Positions 41,994-50,746 of a stretch of DNA of 56,251 nt are shown here, one piece after another. The notes below the pieces were generated by a model that was not told the DNA's origin, ran no database searches, and was given only the letters and a program-made list of their open reading frames with translations. The first letter of the stretch is position 1; every line of letters starts with the position of its first letter. Where the stretch lies: the NCBI GenBank assembly GCA_002710015.1, contig PAOW01000032.1, forward strand, positions 1 through 56,251. Direction: 5' to 3'. The position numbers were made by a program, and so were the translations under genes. This DNA comes from Methanobacteriota archaeon (GTDB lineage: Archaea > Thermoplasmatota > Poseidoniia > Poseidoniales > Poseidoniaceae).

Positions 41994-42419
41994 ATGGAGG
42001 AGAACATCTTCATTCAAGATGCTCCAAACAGTTTAGACGTAAACGCACTTCGCAAACAACTGAATACTGAGGGTTGTGGTGCAATCGTTTCCTTTGTTGG
42101 AATCACTAGAGAAATGGATGAAGGAGAGGAAGTGTTGGCACTAGAATTTGACTCTTGGAAAGAGGAATTATCATCCACATTAAGAGCAATCGCAATTGCA
42201 GCCAAGGAAAAATTTCCTATCAAGTCAATAGCCATGGCACACCGAACAGGAATGGTTGGGCCGCAAGAAAACATAGTTGCAATATTTGTTGCTAGTCCAC
42301 ACAGGAAAGATGCTTTTGCGGGTTGCTCATGGCTAATCGATGAGTTGAAAAGTCAAGCGCCATTGTGGAAGAAAGAAATCAAACCAAGTGGTTCAACTTG
42401 GAAAGCAGGATTGGGGTGA
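41994..42419 (+). CDS. moaE: molybdopterin synthase catalytic subunit MoaE
   Basis: 141 residues with the MoaE landmarks GAIVSFVGITRE, the middle MAHRTGMV(G) and the C-terminal ASPHRKDAFAGCSWLIDELKSQAPLWKKE, where the lysines of WKKE are in the active site. It transfers sulfur (from MoaD thiocarboxylate) to precursor Z, making molybdopterin. moaC follows with a one-base TGATG overlap. No moaD or moaA lies in the window. Confidence 0.92.
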   Translation: MEENIFIQDAPNSLDVNALRKQLNTEGCGAIVSFVGITREMDEGEEVLALEFDSWKEELSSTLRAIAIAAKEKFPIKSIAMAHRTGMVGPQENIVAIFVASPHRKDAFAGCSWLIDELKSQAPLWKKEIKPSGSTWKAGLG

Positions 42420-42871
42420 TGTTGTTGAAGAAAATTGAAGGTATTGTAGACATAGCAAAGAAAACAATAGTTGGACGCAGAGCAAATGCTACTGGTTTAA
42501 TCACTCTTACTCCTGAATCGAAACAAGCGATTGAAATGGATAAAGTAAGCAAAGGTAATGTCATCGAAGCCTCTACTATTGCTGCCATTCAAGCTGTAAA
42601 GGAAACGCCGAGAATCATTCCACATTGCCACCCAATTCCGTTGGAGGGTTGTAATGTAACTTGGGAATGGGAAAACAACTCATTAAGGTGCTCTGTTGAA
42701 GTTGTTGCACACTACAAAACTGGAATAGAAATGGAGGCAATAACTGGAGTTATGGCTGGTTTACTTTGCGTGTTGGACATGGTAAAATCCTTCGAGAAAG
42801 ATGAAAATGGACAATATGACAACACGATAATTTCTGATGTAAGAATTCTTGAAAAATTCAAATCTGACTGA
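42419..42871 (+). CDS. moaC: cyclic pyranopterin monophosphate synthase MoaC
   Basis: About 150 residues from ATG 42419 (MLLKKIEGIVDIAKK). It shows KETPRIIPHCHPIPLEGC, GIEMEAITGV and LDMVKSFEKD, which carry the conserved His, Glu and Asp/Lys of MoaC. Together with MoaA it turns GTP into cyclic pyranopterin monophosphate in molybdenum-cofactor synthesis. The start overlaps the moaE stop by one base, with GGGGTGATG before it, so coupling is likely. Confidence 0.93.
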   Translation: MLLKKIEGIVDIAKKTIVGRRANATGLITLTPESKQAIEMDKVSKGNVIEASTIAAIQAVKETPRIIPHCHPIPLEGCNVTWEWENNSLRCSVEVVAHYKTGIEMEAITGVMAGLLCVLDMVKSFEKDENGQYDNTIISDVRILEKFKSD

Positions 42872-42910
42872 CCCGCTTCATTGATGGAGTAGTTGACTCT
42901 GGCCTAACAT

Positions 42911-43864
42911 ATGAGAGCCACGCTTGACCTTGCAGAATATTTCTTGGAAGCGGTGGATAATGCTGCAATTGCTAGCGCAAAATGGCGTGGAAAAGGAGAA
43001 AAAAATGCTGCCGATGCTGCTGCTGTTGAAGCGATGAGAAAGACCTTCGACAAAGTGCCTTTTGATGGAAGAGTTGCGATTGGTGAAGGTGAGAGAGACG
43101 AGGCCCCCATGCTTTTCATAGGGGAAAAATTAGGCAATATGGTAGGTATTGATGGAGCATTGAAAATTGACATTGCTGTTGATCCACTTGAGTGCACTAA
43201 CAATTGTGCAGACAACAAACCCAACTCTATCGCAGTTCTAGCTGCCGCTCCTCGCGGTACTCTACTGCATGCGCCTGATTGTTACATGGACAAAATAGCT
43301 GCTGGGCCAGAATTGAGTGGGCATGTGAGTCTTGATGGAGGCGTTGCTTACAATATAGAGCAAGCAGCAGATGTGCTTGACAAGCCGACATCGGAAATCA
43401 AAATTGTAGCCCTAGATAGGAAACGTCACAGTGACCTATTCAAACAAATAAACGAAACCGGTGCACAACTCCATCTTATGGATGATGGTGATGTTTCAGC
43501 TGCTATTTGGGCAGCAAGGTCAAGTGGACCATATGACATGCTCATGGGAATAGGGGCCGCCCCTGAAGGCGTGATTACTGCCGCTGCATTACGAGGTATT
43601 GGTGGGGTCTTCGAAGGAAGATTAGTTTTTAGATCTGATGAGGAAGAAAAGCGGGCTGAAAAAATGGTCGATGACGATTTAGAGAGGTTATGGGATGCGA
43701 AGGATCTATGCAAATCAGATGATGCTGTATTTGCAGCATCTGGCGTGTGTGATGGTTATCTTCCAGGTGTTATTTTTGAAGAAGACCAAATACAAACATT
43801 TTCAGAACTTATAGATGTTAAAAGTGGCAATGTCTCTCGCTATGACAAGGTTCACCCGCTGTGA
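42911..43864 (+). CDS. glpX: class II fructose-1,6-bisphosphatase (GlpX type)
   Basis: 317 residues. GlpX landmarks are DGRVAIGEGERDEAPMLFIGE (metal-binding Glu/Asp), DIAVDPLECT, the VLAAAPRGTLLHAPDCYMDK stretch and IGAAPEGVITAAALRG. It removes the 1-phosphate of fructose 1,6-bisphosphate in gluconeogenesis. GlpX is bacterial in style; most archaea use a different bifunctional FBP aldolase/phosphatase. The usual DP[IL]EGT reads DPLECT and a second Cys follows four residues on (CTNNC). Confidence 0.9.
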   Translation: MRATLDLAEYFLEAVDNAAIASAKWRGKGEKNAADAAAVEAMRKTFDKVPFDGRVAIGEGERDEAPMLFIGEKLGNMVGIDGALKIDIAVDPLECTNNCADNKPNSIAVLAAAPRGTLLHAPDCYMDKIAAGPELSGHVSLDGGVAYNIEQAADVLDKPTSEIKIVALDRKRHSDLFKQINETGAQLHLMDDGDVSAAIWAARSSGPYDMLMGIGAAPEGVITAAALRGIGGVFEGRLVFRSDEEEKRAEKMVDDDLERLWDAKDLCKSDDAVFAASGVCDGYLPGVIFEEDQIQTFSELIDVKSGNVSRYDKVHPL

Positions 43865-43868
43865 TAAG

Positions 43869-44492
43869 ATGGTAAATTTACTCAGAATCAAAGTTCGTTT
43901 ACCGGAAGGACATTGGTCGGGTGATGTTTCTCGTTTGAGGCCAGAAGCCATACTCAGAATTGAAGAAACTATGCCTCTTAGTAAGGGCAGAGGGACTGCA
44001 AAGCTGTCCTCATCTATCGATTTAGCAGCCGAATTACTTTCTCATACAGGAATAGATGACCTTAGACATTTAGGTGTCAATAGATATGAAGTTGACATAG
44101 CTCCCAAAGGTGGAGGATATATCAAACCGATTACGGAAACTGGCGTTATACCACAATCGCCGTTTGAGGTTAGGGATGGATGGGTCGACTGGACAATAGA
44201 ATGTGTTTCTCAAAAAGGATTTGAATTAGTTCAAAAGTTGAAACAAAGTGACATCCCTTACAGAGTTGTTTCCACAAGATCAACTAATTCCCGAATGTTG
44301 ACTTCTAGACAGAGGACAATCTTTGATTCTGCAATGAATGAAGGTTATTGGGAAACGCCTCGAAGGATAACATTGACAAAACTGGCTGAGTTATTAGGCG
44401 TCAGTAAGTCAACCCTATCTGTTCAACTTCACAAAATAGAGGGTGTTGTATTGAATTCATATGCCGATAAAATACGTAGAAATTCGCCATAA
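43869..44492 (+). CDS. bacterioopsin-activator (HTH_10) type transcription regulator
   Basis: About 207 residues from ATG 43869. The C-terminus carries the HTH_10 signature LTSRQRTIFDSAMNEGYWETPR, followed by LTKLAELLGVSKSTLSVQLHKIE, the archaeal/haloarchaeal Bat-like DNA-binding motif. The first ~140 residues are a mixed alpha/beta domain of unknown ligand. It begins five bases after glpX and is likely co-transcribed, so it may regulate carbon metabolism. Confidence 0.85.
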   Translation: MVNLLRIKVRLPEGHWSGDVSRLRPEAILRIEETMPLSKGRGTAKLSSSIDLAAELLSHTGIDDLRHLGVNRYEVDIAPKGGGYIKPITETGVIPQSPFEVRDGWVDWTIECVSQKGFELVQKLKQSDIPYRVVSTRSTNSRMLTSRQRTIFDSAMNEGYWETPRRITLTKLAELLGVSKSTLSVQLHKIEGVVLNSYADKIRRNSP

Positions 44493-44551
44493 TCTACCGT
44501 ATACGAACATGTTCGCAAATGTATGAATAATAGTTGGCATGTCCCCGTGAC

Positions 44552-45715
44552 ATGGCTGAACTACCAAAGACATGGGAAGATTGGGTTAGCAACTTCAACG
44601 AATGGCAAGATAGAGTCGGATTTAACCGAGAATGGTTAGGTGATTTCGACCTATCCATTTTGTTCGATTGGGACAGAGCTGGAGACACAATCGAATTCGG
44701 AGACTACGCTGGAAGAAAGAAATGGGAAAGGGCTCTACAAGTCCCTCACCAAAACATACGTGATGCACTGATTTCAATGATCACAGTACAGGGCGATACA
44801 GAATTCGCATCTGTTGAACAACAGAGACATCTTTTAGCTACTGCACCTACTGACTTTGACAGATACTCCGCTGCAAGAATTATGGCAGAGGAACAAAGAC
44901 ACGGCTGGCAAATGGCATACCTGCTAATGACATACTTCGGACAGCAGGGACGTCGTGAGGCTCAAAAACTTCTAGAGAGAAATGCACAAGATGGAGACAG
45001 ATTGTTGGGTGCCTTCAACAGGCCAATGACTCACTGGCTAGACTTCTTCTGTTACACTATGTTTGTTGACAGAGATGGTAAGTTCCAACTTGGAATGCTC
45101 TCAACATCCGCTTTCAGACCACTTGCTGCATCTATGGGACCAATGCTCAAAGAAGAAGCATTCCATCTAGGAACCGGATCAAGCGGCCTTAGAAGGATCA
45201 TAAAAGCTGGAGTAATACCTCTCGATATGCTTCAGCGTTACATCAACAAGTGGGTTGCAACCGCACACGACTTGTTCGGAACAGATTCCTCAACCTCCGC
45301 TCACTGGGCATACGTCTGGGGAGTAAAGGGCAGATGGGATGAAAGAAAGAAACTCAAGAAAGAAATTGAGGTTGACAAGCAAGTCCTAAACGAAGAGAGC
45401 AGAGGACATTACCACGCTGAAATTGCAAAGGAAGTTGCAAAATTCAACACACTAATCCCAAAGGATGTTGACTTTACAATGACCATACCTCACGAAAACT
45501 TCCACCGTGACATTGGAGCGTTCGGCGGAAAGAATTGTTACACTGACGGAAGACTATTCGAAGGGACAGAGGAAGAATATCAGGATTACCTGCTTACAGT
45601 TCTACCTACTGCTGAAGATGAAGAAGCTCTTGTCGAGCTAATGAAGCAACAGTGGATTGAGGACAAACCATTGTCCCCAGGACAAATCGCTAGTGGTATC
45701 GGCGCAACTGCATGA
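44552..45715 (+). CDS. BoxB/PaaA-like di-iron oxygenase
   Basis: 387 residues in a ferritin-like all-alpha fold. The di-iron ligands are visible: Glu84 or Glu89, Glu114-x-x-His117 (EEQRHGW), Asp164 (HWLDFF) and Glu202-x-x-His205 (KEEAFHLG). This pattern of E, ExxH, D, ExxH is that of BoxB (benzoyl-CoA epoxidase) and PaaA (phenylacetyl-CoA epoxidase). It would use O2 to epoxidise an aromatic acyl-CoA. The partner reductase and ring-opening genes are not in the window; the unknown gene downstream may be a partner. Start is ATG 44552. Confidence 0.8.
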   Translation: MAELPKTWEDWVSNFNEWQDRVGFNREWLGDFDLSILFDWDRAGDTIEFGDYAGRKKWERALQVPHQNIRDALISMITVQGDTEFASVEQQRHLLATAPTDFDRYSAARIMAEEQRHGWQMAYLLMTYFGQQGRREAQKLLERNAQDGDRLLGAFNRPMTHWLDFFCYTMFVDRDGKFQLGMLSTSAFRPLAASMGPMLKEEAFHLGTGSSGLRRIIKAGVIPLDMLQRYINKWVATAHDLFGTDSSTSAHWAYVWGVKGRWDERKKLKKEIEVDKQVLNEESRGHYHAEIAKEVAKFNTLIPKDVDFTMTIPHENFHRDIGAFGGKNCYTDGRLFEGTEEEYQDYLLTVLPTAEDEEALVELMKQQWIEDKPLSPGQIASGIGATA

Positions 45716-45726
45716 GGTGTTGAAAA

Positions 45727-46260
45727 ATGCTTCCAGTATCCCTATACGGGGCTAGTGGAACCGAGTTAGACAACTTCTTCTCGGTTTTACCAACCCTTGT
45801 CGAAAACGCATATGACGATAGACCATATCAGGAGACACTTTTCTCGATCACCGGCAGCGATGCGATACAGCACATATCAATCGCAGACAGTTGGGATCAT
45901 CAAACTCCATTTGACTGGCCTGAGGACCTACTTATGGAAGTTGGAATGGCTGTTCAAACAATCAAGTATCCAGATGTAGGATTGCTTGAACACTTGATGA
46001 CACTAGACAATGTCGATTGCAGAAGGTTGTCTATCTGGATGCACTTTGAAACCAACGTATATCCAATTTACACTAAAGAAGCGTGCCAAGGGTTAGACAA
46101 ACTTGGATTACCCACTCCCTACCTACCAAATGACATAGCATCCTATGGTTTGTATGTTCAGAGGATTGAGGGATTGAAATTACATGCACCAGCTGAGGGA
46201 ATGCCAGAAATCGGTCTACCTAGAGCCCGAATTCTGCAGCTCGGCTTGGAGCGATATTGA
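45727..46260 (+). CDS. hypothetical protein next to the di-iron oxygenase
   Basis: 177 residues of unknown family, acidic with several aromatic residues (ADSWDHQTPFDWPEDL; RRLSIWMHFETNVYPIY). It starts eleven bases after the di-iron oxygenase, with the EamA gene following in a TGATG overlap, so the three form an operon. No signal peptide, membrane span or Cys cluster. Its position suggests an accessory or effector subunit, but no PaaB- or BoxA-type motif is visible. Confidence 0.65.
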   Translation: MLPVSLYGASGTELDNFFSVLPTLVENAYDDRPYQETLFSITGSDAIQHISIADSWDHQTPFDWPEDLLMEVGMAVQTIKYPDVGLLEHLMTLDNVDCRRLSIWMHFETNVYPIYTKEACQGLDKLGLPTPYLPNDIASYGLYVQRIEGLKLHAPAEGMPEIGLPRARILQLGLERY

Positions 46261-47171
46261 TGAAAAATACTGCAACACACGTTAAACTGCTGATTGTTGC
46301 AATGGTTTGGGGACTCGGATGGGTCGCTGGAAGAGTAGTATCCAATGAGGAAACAGGTATACCTCCATTTGCAGCAGGATGGGCGAGATATGTTTTGGCT
46401 GTTGCCTGTTTCTTGGTTTTCCTGAAAATTACGAACCAGTGGATTTTTCCAAATAGACGCCAATGGAAAATCGTATTTTTGATTGGGTTCTTATCCACAT
46501 TCTTGTATCAAGCATTCTTCATGTATGGAATGAGATACACCGCTGCCGGCGATGCATCATTGATGATAACATTCAATCCACTTTTTACTGCTTTACTAGC
46601 CATTCCATTCTTGGGTGAAAGATTTGACAAAAGGTTAGGTCTTGGGTTGATTCTAGCTATGACTGGCGTGGGCATAATCGCGTTTTATTCTCCTAACGAA
46701 AATATCCCAATTGATGAAAGATTGCTTGGAGATGCACTGATCGCCTTGTCTGCACTAGCCTGGGCTTGTAATACAATTTTAATGAAAAAAGTGATGACTG
46801 GAGAGGATGCAATGTCCCCTTTGCATCTAACTGTGTGGTCCAGTGTTGCAGGTCTGTTAATACAAACTCCTGCAACCATTTGGGAATATAGGAATGTAGG
46901 ATTGCCCGTAAATGCATCCTCAGAGGCGTGGTTGTGGCTAGTTTTCCTATCCCTTTTCTCAACCGTTCTTAGCTATGTTTGGTTTGCTGATGGAGTTAAG
47001 AAAATTGGTGCTGGAAGAACCGCATTCTATGTTTATCTGGTCCCAATATTCGGAATATTGAGTGGAGTTGTGCTACTAGACGAAAAACTGGGCTTATCCT
47101 TAATCGCATCCTTCGTCCTGATAGTTGGTGGAGTTTACCTAGTGCAGTCGAAGGAACCGTCATCAACCTAA
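46260..47171 (+). CDS. EamA-family transporter
   Basis: 303 residues with about ten hydrophobic segments in the two-repeat EamA (drug/metabolite) plan. Typical pieces are MVWGLGWVAGR, ARYVLAVACFLVFL, TAAGDASLMITFNPLFTALLA, FLGERF and the second-half ALAWACNTILMKK and YLVPIFGILSGVVLLDE. EamA proteins export amino acids or small metabolites; specificity is not readable. The ATG overlaps the preceding stop by one base (TGATG). Confidence 0.88.
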   Translation: MKNTATHVKLLIVAMVWGLGWVAGRVVSNEETGIPPFAAGWARYVLAVACFLVFLKITNQWIFPNRRQWKIVFLIGFLSTFLYQAFFMYGMRYTAAGDASLMITFNPLFTALLAIPFLGERFDKRLGLGLILAMTGVGIIAFYSPNENIPIDERLLGDALIALSALAWACNTILMKKVMTGEDAMSPLHLTVWSSVAGLLIQTPATIWEYRNVGLPVNASSEAWLWLVFLSLFSTVLSYVWFADGVKKIGAGRTAFYVYLVPIFGILSGVVLLDEKLGLSLIASFVLIVGGVYLVQSKEPSST

Positions 47172-47189
47172 ATTGTGTCCGCTTCCAAT

Positions 47190-48074
47190 ATGGGAATCAA
47201 AACTGTAGCTGTCATCGGCGCTGGAACAATGGGTGCTGGAATTGCACAAGTCTGTGCTCAAGCAGGTTGGAAAACCAATCTCTATGATGCATTTCCAGAG
47301 GGTCTTGAGAAGGGCATGGCCACAATTGACAAATTTTGGGACAAGGGTATTGCACGAGGGAAAACCACGTCGGAACAAAAATCAGAGTGGGGTGCTAATC
47401 TACACGCTTTCACCGAAATGAAAGAAGCAGTCAAGAACGTGGATTTGGTAATAGAGGCTGTCCCTGAGATCCCTGAATTAAAGCACAAAATTTTCTCTGA
47501 CCTAGGAAATATGACGAAAGCAGATTGTATCCTCGGGACTAACACTTCCTCCCTATCGATTGCCGACATTGCCGCCGCATCTGGGCGACCAGAGAAAGTA
47601 ATAGGTATGCACTTTTTCAACCCGGTTCCCATAATGAAACTGCTCGAACTCGTCAAACATGATTCATGCTCTGAAGAGACTATCCAGACAGCTACCGCTG
47701 CTGGGGAGGCAATGGGCAAGACCACTATTCTAGTCAAGGATGTTCCCGGATTTGCAACTTCTAGGTTGGGCGTAGTTCTTGGTAATGAAGCGGTTCGTAT
47801 GCTTGCTGATGGAGTTGCAAGTGCCAAAGACATCGATACTGCGATGGTCTTGGGCTACAAACATCCTATGGGGCCGCTTGCTTTGAGCGATTTAGTTGGG
47901 CTAGATGTACGCAGAGATATTCTGCTGAACCTAAAAAAATCATTCAACGATGATTCTTACACTCCACATCCACTGCTCGAAAAACTTGTTGCAGAGGGAA
48001 GACTTGGCAAAAAATCCGGTAAAGGAATCTACGATTGGTCATCTGGGTCAGCGGAAGAAACCGAACTTCCCTAA
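47190..48074 (+). CDS. 3-hydroxyacyl-CoA dehydrogenase
   Basis: About 294 residues. NAD-binding VAVIGAGTMGAGIAQVCAQAG at the N-terminus, LGTNTSSLSI, the catalytic region GMHFFNPVPIMKLLELV, then FATSRLG and the C-terminal domain GYKHPMGPLALSDLVGLD. It oxidises (S)-3-hydroxyacyl-CoA. With the crotonase at 40 kb it completes two core steps of beta-oxidation. The ATG at 47190 is chosen over an in-frame GTG at 47175 because it starts right at the Rossmann strand. Its stop overlaps the stop of the convergent gene. Confidence 0.92.
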   Translation: MGIKTVAVIGAGTMGAGIAQVCAQAGWKTNLYDAFPEGLEKGMATIDKFWDKGIARGKTTSEQKSEWGANLHAFTEMKEAVKNVDLVIEAVPEIPELKHKIFSDLGNMTKADCILGTNTSSLSIADIAAASGRPEKVIGMHFFNPVPIMKLLELVKHDSCSEETIQTATAAGEAMGKTTILVKDVPGFATSRLGVVLGNEAVRMLADGVASAKDIDTAMVLGYKHPMGPLALSDLVGLDVRRDILLNLKKSFNDDSYTPHPLLEKLVAEGRLGKKSGKGIYDWSSGSAEETELP

Positions 48075-49387
48075 GACTGGTAATCTTCAGCGTCCTTGTG
48101 GAAAATTATCAGATGCTCGACATCTCCAGAATAATTCTTCAACTGCTTCTTCAAATCGTCCAATGATGCGTTTCCATGAACTATCGTTGCAGCGACAGGA
48201 CTTTTTGATAATTTCAACAACTCGAGAGTTAAGTTAGGAGTTGAATCAACACCCGACCACTTTAGTCTCGGAATAGGGTTTGTTTCCCATATTGGCTGTA
48301 AATTTACAGCTCTAGTTTGAAGCCAGCACCACTTTGACAGACAGCTACTCAACAGATCTCCTCTTAGGATAAGACTTGCATCTTCCACGTATAGCCAATC
48401 AAGGTGATCTGTAATATCACCCTTAACCAGTGTAACCTTTATTCCAAAATTGTATTTTCTTTCCACCCTTTGAATAGGCCTCAGTGCCTCTGGATTCTCA
48501 ATCAATGAATTGACCCATTGCTGATACTCTCTAGAAGTCCATGAACTTGAATATGGACAGGGTAAATATGGCTCCCCATTTTCTGGAAAATCCAAGTAAT
48601 CCATGTATCTTTGATACCACGAATCCTTATCCGGATGTCCTGGCCATCTTTCGGGTAATTTCCTAATTTTCTTTTTCAAGTCCTTCTTAGTTAATCTCCT
48701 TTCATGAATCAACGAGGCTAGGAAATCATTGACTTCTGTTTTCTTGTTCCCAAGATTTCTGACCCTGAAAACCTCAGCCTCTATCTCCCTTACGCCTTCA
48801 ATATCGAGGTATGGTATAGGCCATTCGCCTCTACCAATATGTTCCACACACACAGCTTTATTCGTACTCAATATAATCTGAGAATAGGCAAACCATTCGG
48901 GTATGACTTCTGAATGCTTTCTATCTAGGATTATCAGACCACCGTCTCTAACATGAGTTGCAAGATTTGGGATTATATCAGAGTAAGAATTTCTTTTTCT
49001 ATTTTCAATAAAAGGATCCAACCAGTCTAAATAAAGAATGTCAACTAGTGGCAGGTCATTGATTCCTTCAGCTGCATCTTTTTGTCTAATGGCCAACATA
49101 TTCTGATAACCCAATTCCGGATGCCTATACGCTCTTCCTCCGATAAGTGGATTTGCTATCCTAGCGAAGTATTCCATCCTCAAACTAGTTTCTAGGAAGG
49201 GCATATCATCGGGATACCTCGGCCCTAACTCATCACATAACAGAATGAATGGTTTATCGTTTTCAATCATGATTGACCATGAGTTTAGATAATTCATATC
49301 AGCTGCGGGATGATACACAATTAGCGGTCTGTCTTTTACCTCTGGAATAGGTACTGAGGAAAATAACTCTCCATTTTTCCACATCAT
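48071..49387 (-). CDS. hypothetical protein, possible Rossmann-type domain
   Basis: About 438 residues; start ATG 49387 with GGTGG five bases before. I do not recognise a family. The N-terminal ~190 residues look like an alpha/beta Rossmann-like fold: LIVYHPAADMN, then VDILYLDWLDPF and LATHVRDGGLIILDRKH, a spacing seen in SAM-dependent methyltransferases (last strand with a Gly-Gly turn). The middle is charged and helical (ERRLTKKDLKKKIRKLPERWPGHP), and the end another alpha/beta segment. It is the last gene of a four-gene minus-strand string. Confidence 0.55.
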   Translation of the reverse strand: MMWKNGELFSSVPIPEVKDRPLIVYHPAADMNYLNSWSIMIENDKPFILLCDELGPRYPDDMPFLETSLRMEYFARIANPLIGGRAYRHPELGYQNMLAIRQKDAAEGINDLPLVDILYLDWLDPFIENRKRNSYSDIIPNLATHVRDGGLIILDRKHSEVIPEWFAYSQIILSTNKAVCVEHIGRGEWPIPYLDIEGVREIEAEVFRVRNLGNKKTEVNDFLASLIHERRLTKKDLKKKIRKLPERWPGHPDKDSWYQRYMDYLDFPENGEPYLPCPYSSSWTSREYQQWVNSLIENPEALRPIQRVERKYNFGIKVTLVKGDITDHLDWLYVEDASLILRGDLLSSCLSKWCWLQTRAVNLQPIWETNPIPRLKWSGVDSTPNLTLELLKLSKSPVAATIVHGNASLDDLKKQLKNYSGDVEHLIIFHKDAEDYQS

Positions 49388-49396
49388 ATTGACCAC

Positions 49397-49972
49397 CTAT
49401 ACTCTCCTTGGGTATCCTGCCGGAACAACTCTGAATATTCTCTTAGTTTGTCTTTCCAATCTCGGATATTGCGAAGCGAGTGATACGCCGCAAAGATGAG
49501 ATTTCGCCGTATCAATGATTTTGTCTCTGTGCAGTGTCACAATGTGCGCTGTGCATAATTTGCCATTCTCATCAGGATCGGACGGAGGGTCAACCGAATA
49601 GAAGCAAAGCAGGAACAAATCATCATGTGCGACAAGTTCATCGACAATGTATCTCAATCTCCTCAAGTCATGATTACAGTATGCCAACTGTAAACCATAA
49701 GGCTGTAAAGCCTTAGACCAAGTATGTGGAGATTGTGAGTTGATAATTTCCTTAAAATCATCAGGACCTACATCTGCTCCAGTGCTCCTAGCTAACATCG
49801 CTAATGTTGTTGGGACACAGGAAGGTCCAATCTGCTTAATGTGCTCAATTTCTAAATCCCTGAAAAATGGACCTTTCGGCTCACATTCTGATTCTTCATC
49901 CCACAACGGAGCACTCGCATTCGGTTTCCATTCATCTACTGCATTTTCGTTATTCTTATTTTTCATTATCAT
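49397..49972 (-). CDS. C39-like papain-fold cysteine peptidase
   Basis: 191 residues. After a ~40-residue acidic N-terminus comes IKQIGPSCVPTTLAMLARSTGA, where Gln, Cys and the following helix match the oxyanion-hole and nucleophile of C39/papain-like folds. The catalytic His and Asp candidates are in CTAHIVTLHRDKIIDTAKS. C39 enzymes often cleave double-Gly leaders or act in quality control; here there is no transporter. It could also be a non-peptidase transglutaminase-like fold. Second-to-last of the four-gene string; the next stop-start is back to back. Confidence 0.6.
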   Translation of the reverse strand: MIMKNKNNENAVDEWKPNASAPLWDEESECEPKGPFFRDLEIEHIKQIGPSCVPTTLAMLARSTGADVGPDDFKEIINSQSPHTWSKALQPYGLQLAYCNHDLRRLRYIVDELVAHDDLFLLCFYSVDPPSDPDENGKLCTAHIVTLHRDKIIDTAKSHLCGVSLASQYPRLERQTKRIFRVVPAGYPRRV

Positions 49973-49981
49973 ATTATCATC

Positions 49982-50746
49982 TCACAAATACATCCAATCA
50001 TCAGGCCTTCCATTAGGCCATTTCTTATTCCATTCTTCATTCGCTTTCCTTCTCTTTACCTCTTGTTCGTGAAGAATTTCCCATATGTGGAAATCTCCAA
50101 TTTGAAGCTCTATCAACTCAGTAAGATTTTCTGGAAATGTCAAGTTGCTAGGGTAGACAAAAGTCGACCACCCTTCATACTGCTTTAGTTCAAGATTGCT
50201 GACATGAGTGGGGAAATCACAAAAACCAAGTCCATCATCTAAGATTCCAGTATCTATTTTCCAAGTTGCCTGAGATGCCTCAAGATATTCCATGTGTATG
50301 CCAAGATTGCTCTTTCTTCTAGCTCCATTTCTGATTGCTCTAAGGGAGTCTCCGTATCTCTCCAATGTCTTTGGTGGAAGCCAAATCGAAAATTCCATAC
50401 TTGCATCAAAAGAGAACTTTGAGCCATATCTACCCTCAACAGTAAACGTGTTTTCCTTCAGTGAAATGGAATCATTCTCATCTATAAATTGAGCAAAATC
50501 AATCCAGTTCTGTCTCAAATCTGACTCCTCTTTTTCAGTTAATGGTGATTCTTTATCCCAGATTGACTGTTTATACCCTAGTGGTAAAAGAATAATTCCA
50601 GACATCTCTTTGGGCCACTCCGTCCACCTTTTACCGACATTAGGATTGGCTTTATTGTGAGATTTTATTGCCATTAAATCAAATTCCAATGTACCAATCT
50701 CGATTCCCCAATCGATGTTTTCCCATCCATCAAAATCTTCATTCAT
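49982..50746 (-). CDS. hypothetical protein
   Basis: 254 residues of unknown family: acidic, Trp-rich, no signal or membrane segment. Some beta stretches (FDLMAIKSH, MSGIILLPLGY, KFSFDASMEFSIWLPP) and a C-terminal basic/aromatic tail (KRRKANEEWNKKWPNGRPDDW). Its ATG overlaps the stop of the upstream GNAT-like gene by four bases. Confidence 0.6.
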   Translation of the reverse strand: MNEDFDGWENIDWGIEIGTLEFDLMAIKSHNKANPNVGKRWTEWPKEMSGIILLPLGYKQSIWDKESPLTEKEESDLRQNWIDFAQFIDENDSISLKENTFTVEGRYGSKFSFDASMEFSIWLPPKTLERYGDSLRAIRNGARRKSNLGIHMEYLEASQATWKIDTGILDDGLGFCDFPTHVSNLELKQYEGWSTFVYPSNLTFPENLTELIELQIGDFHIWEILHEQEVKRRKANEEWNKKWPNGRPDDWMYL

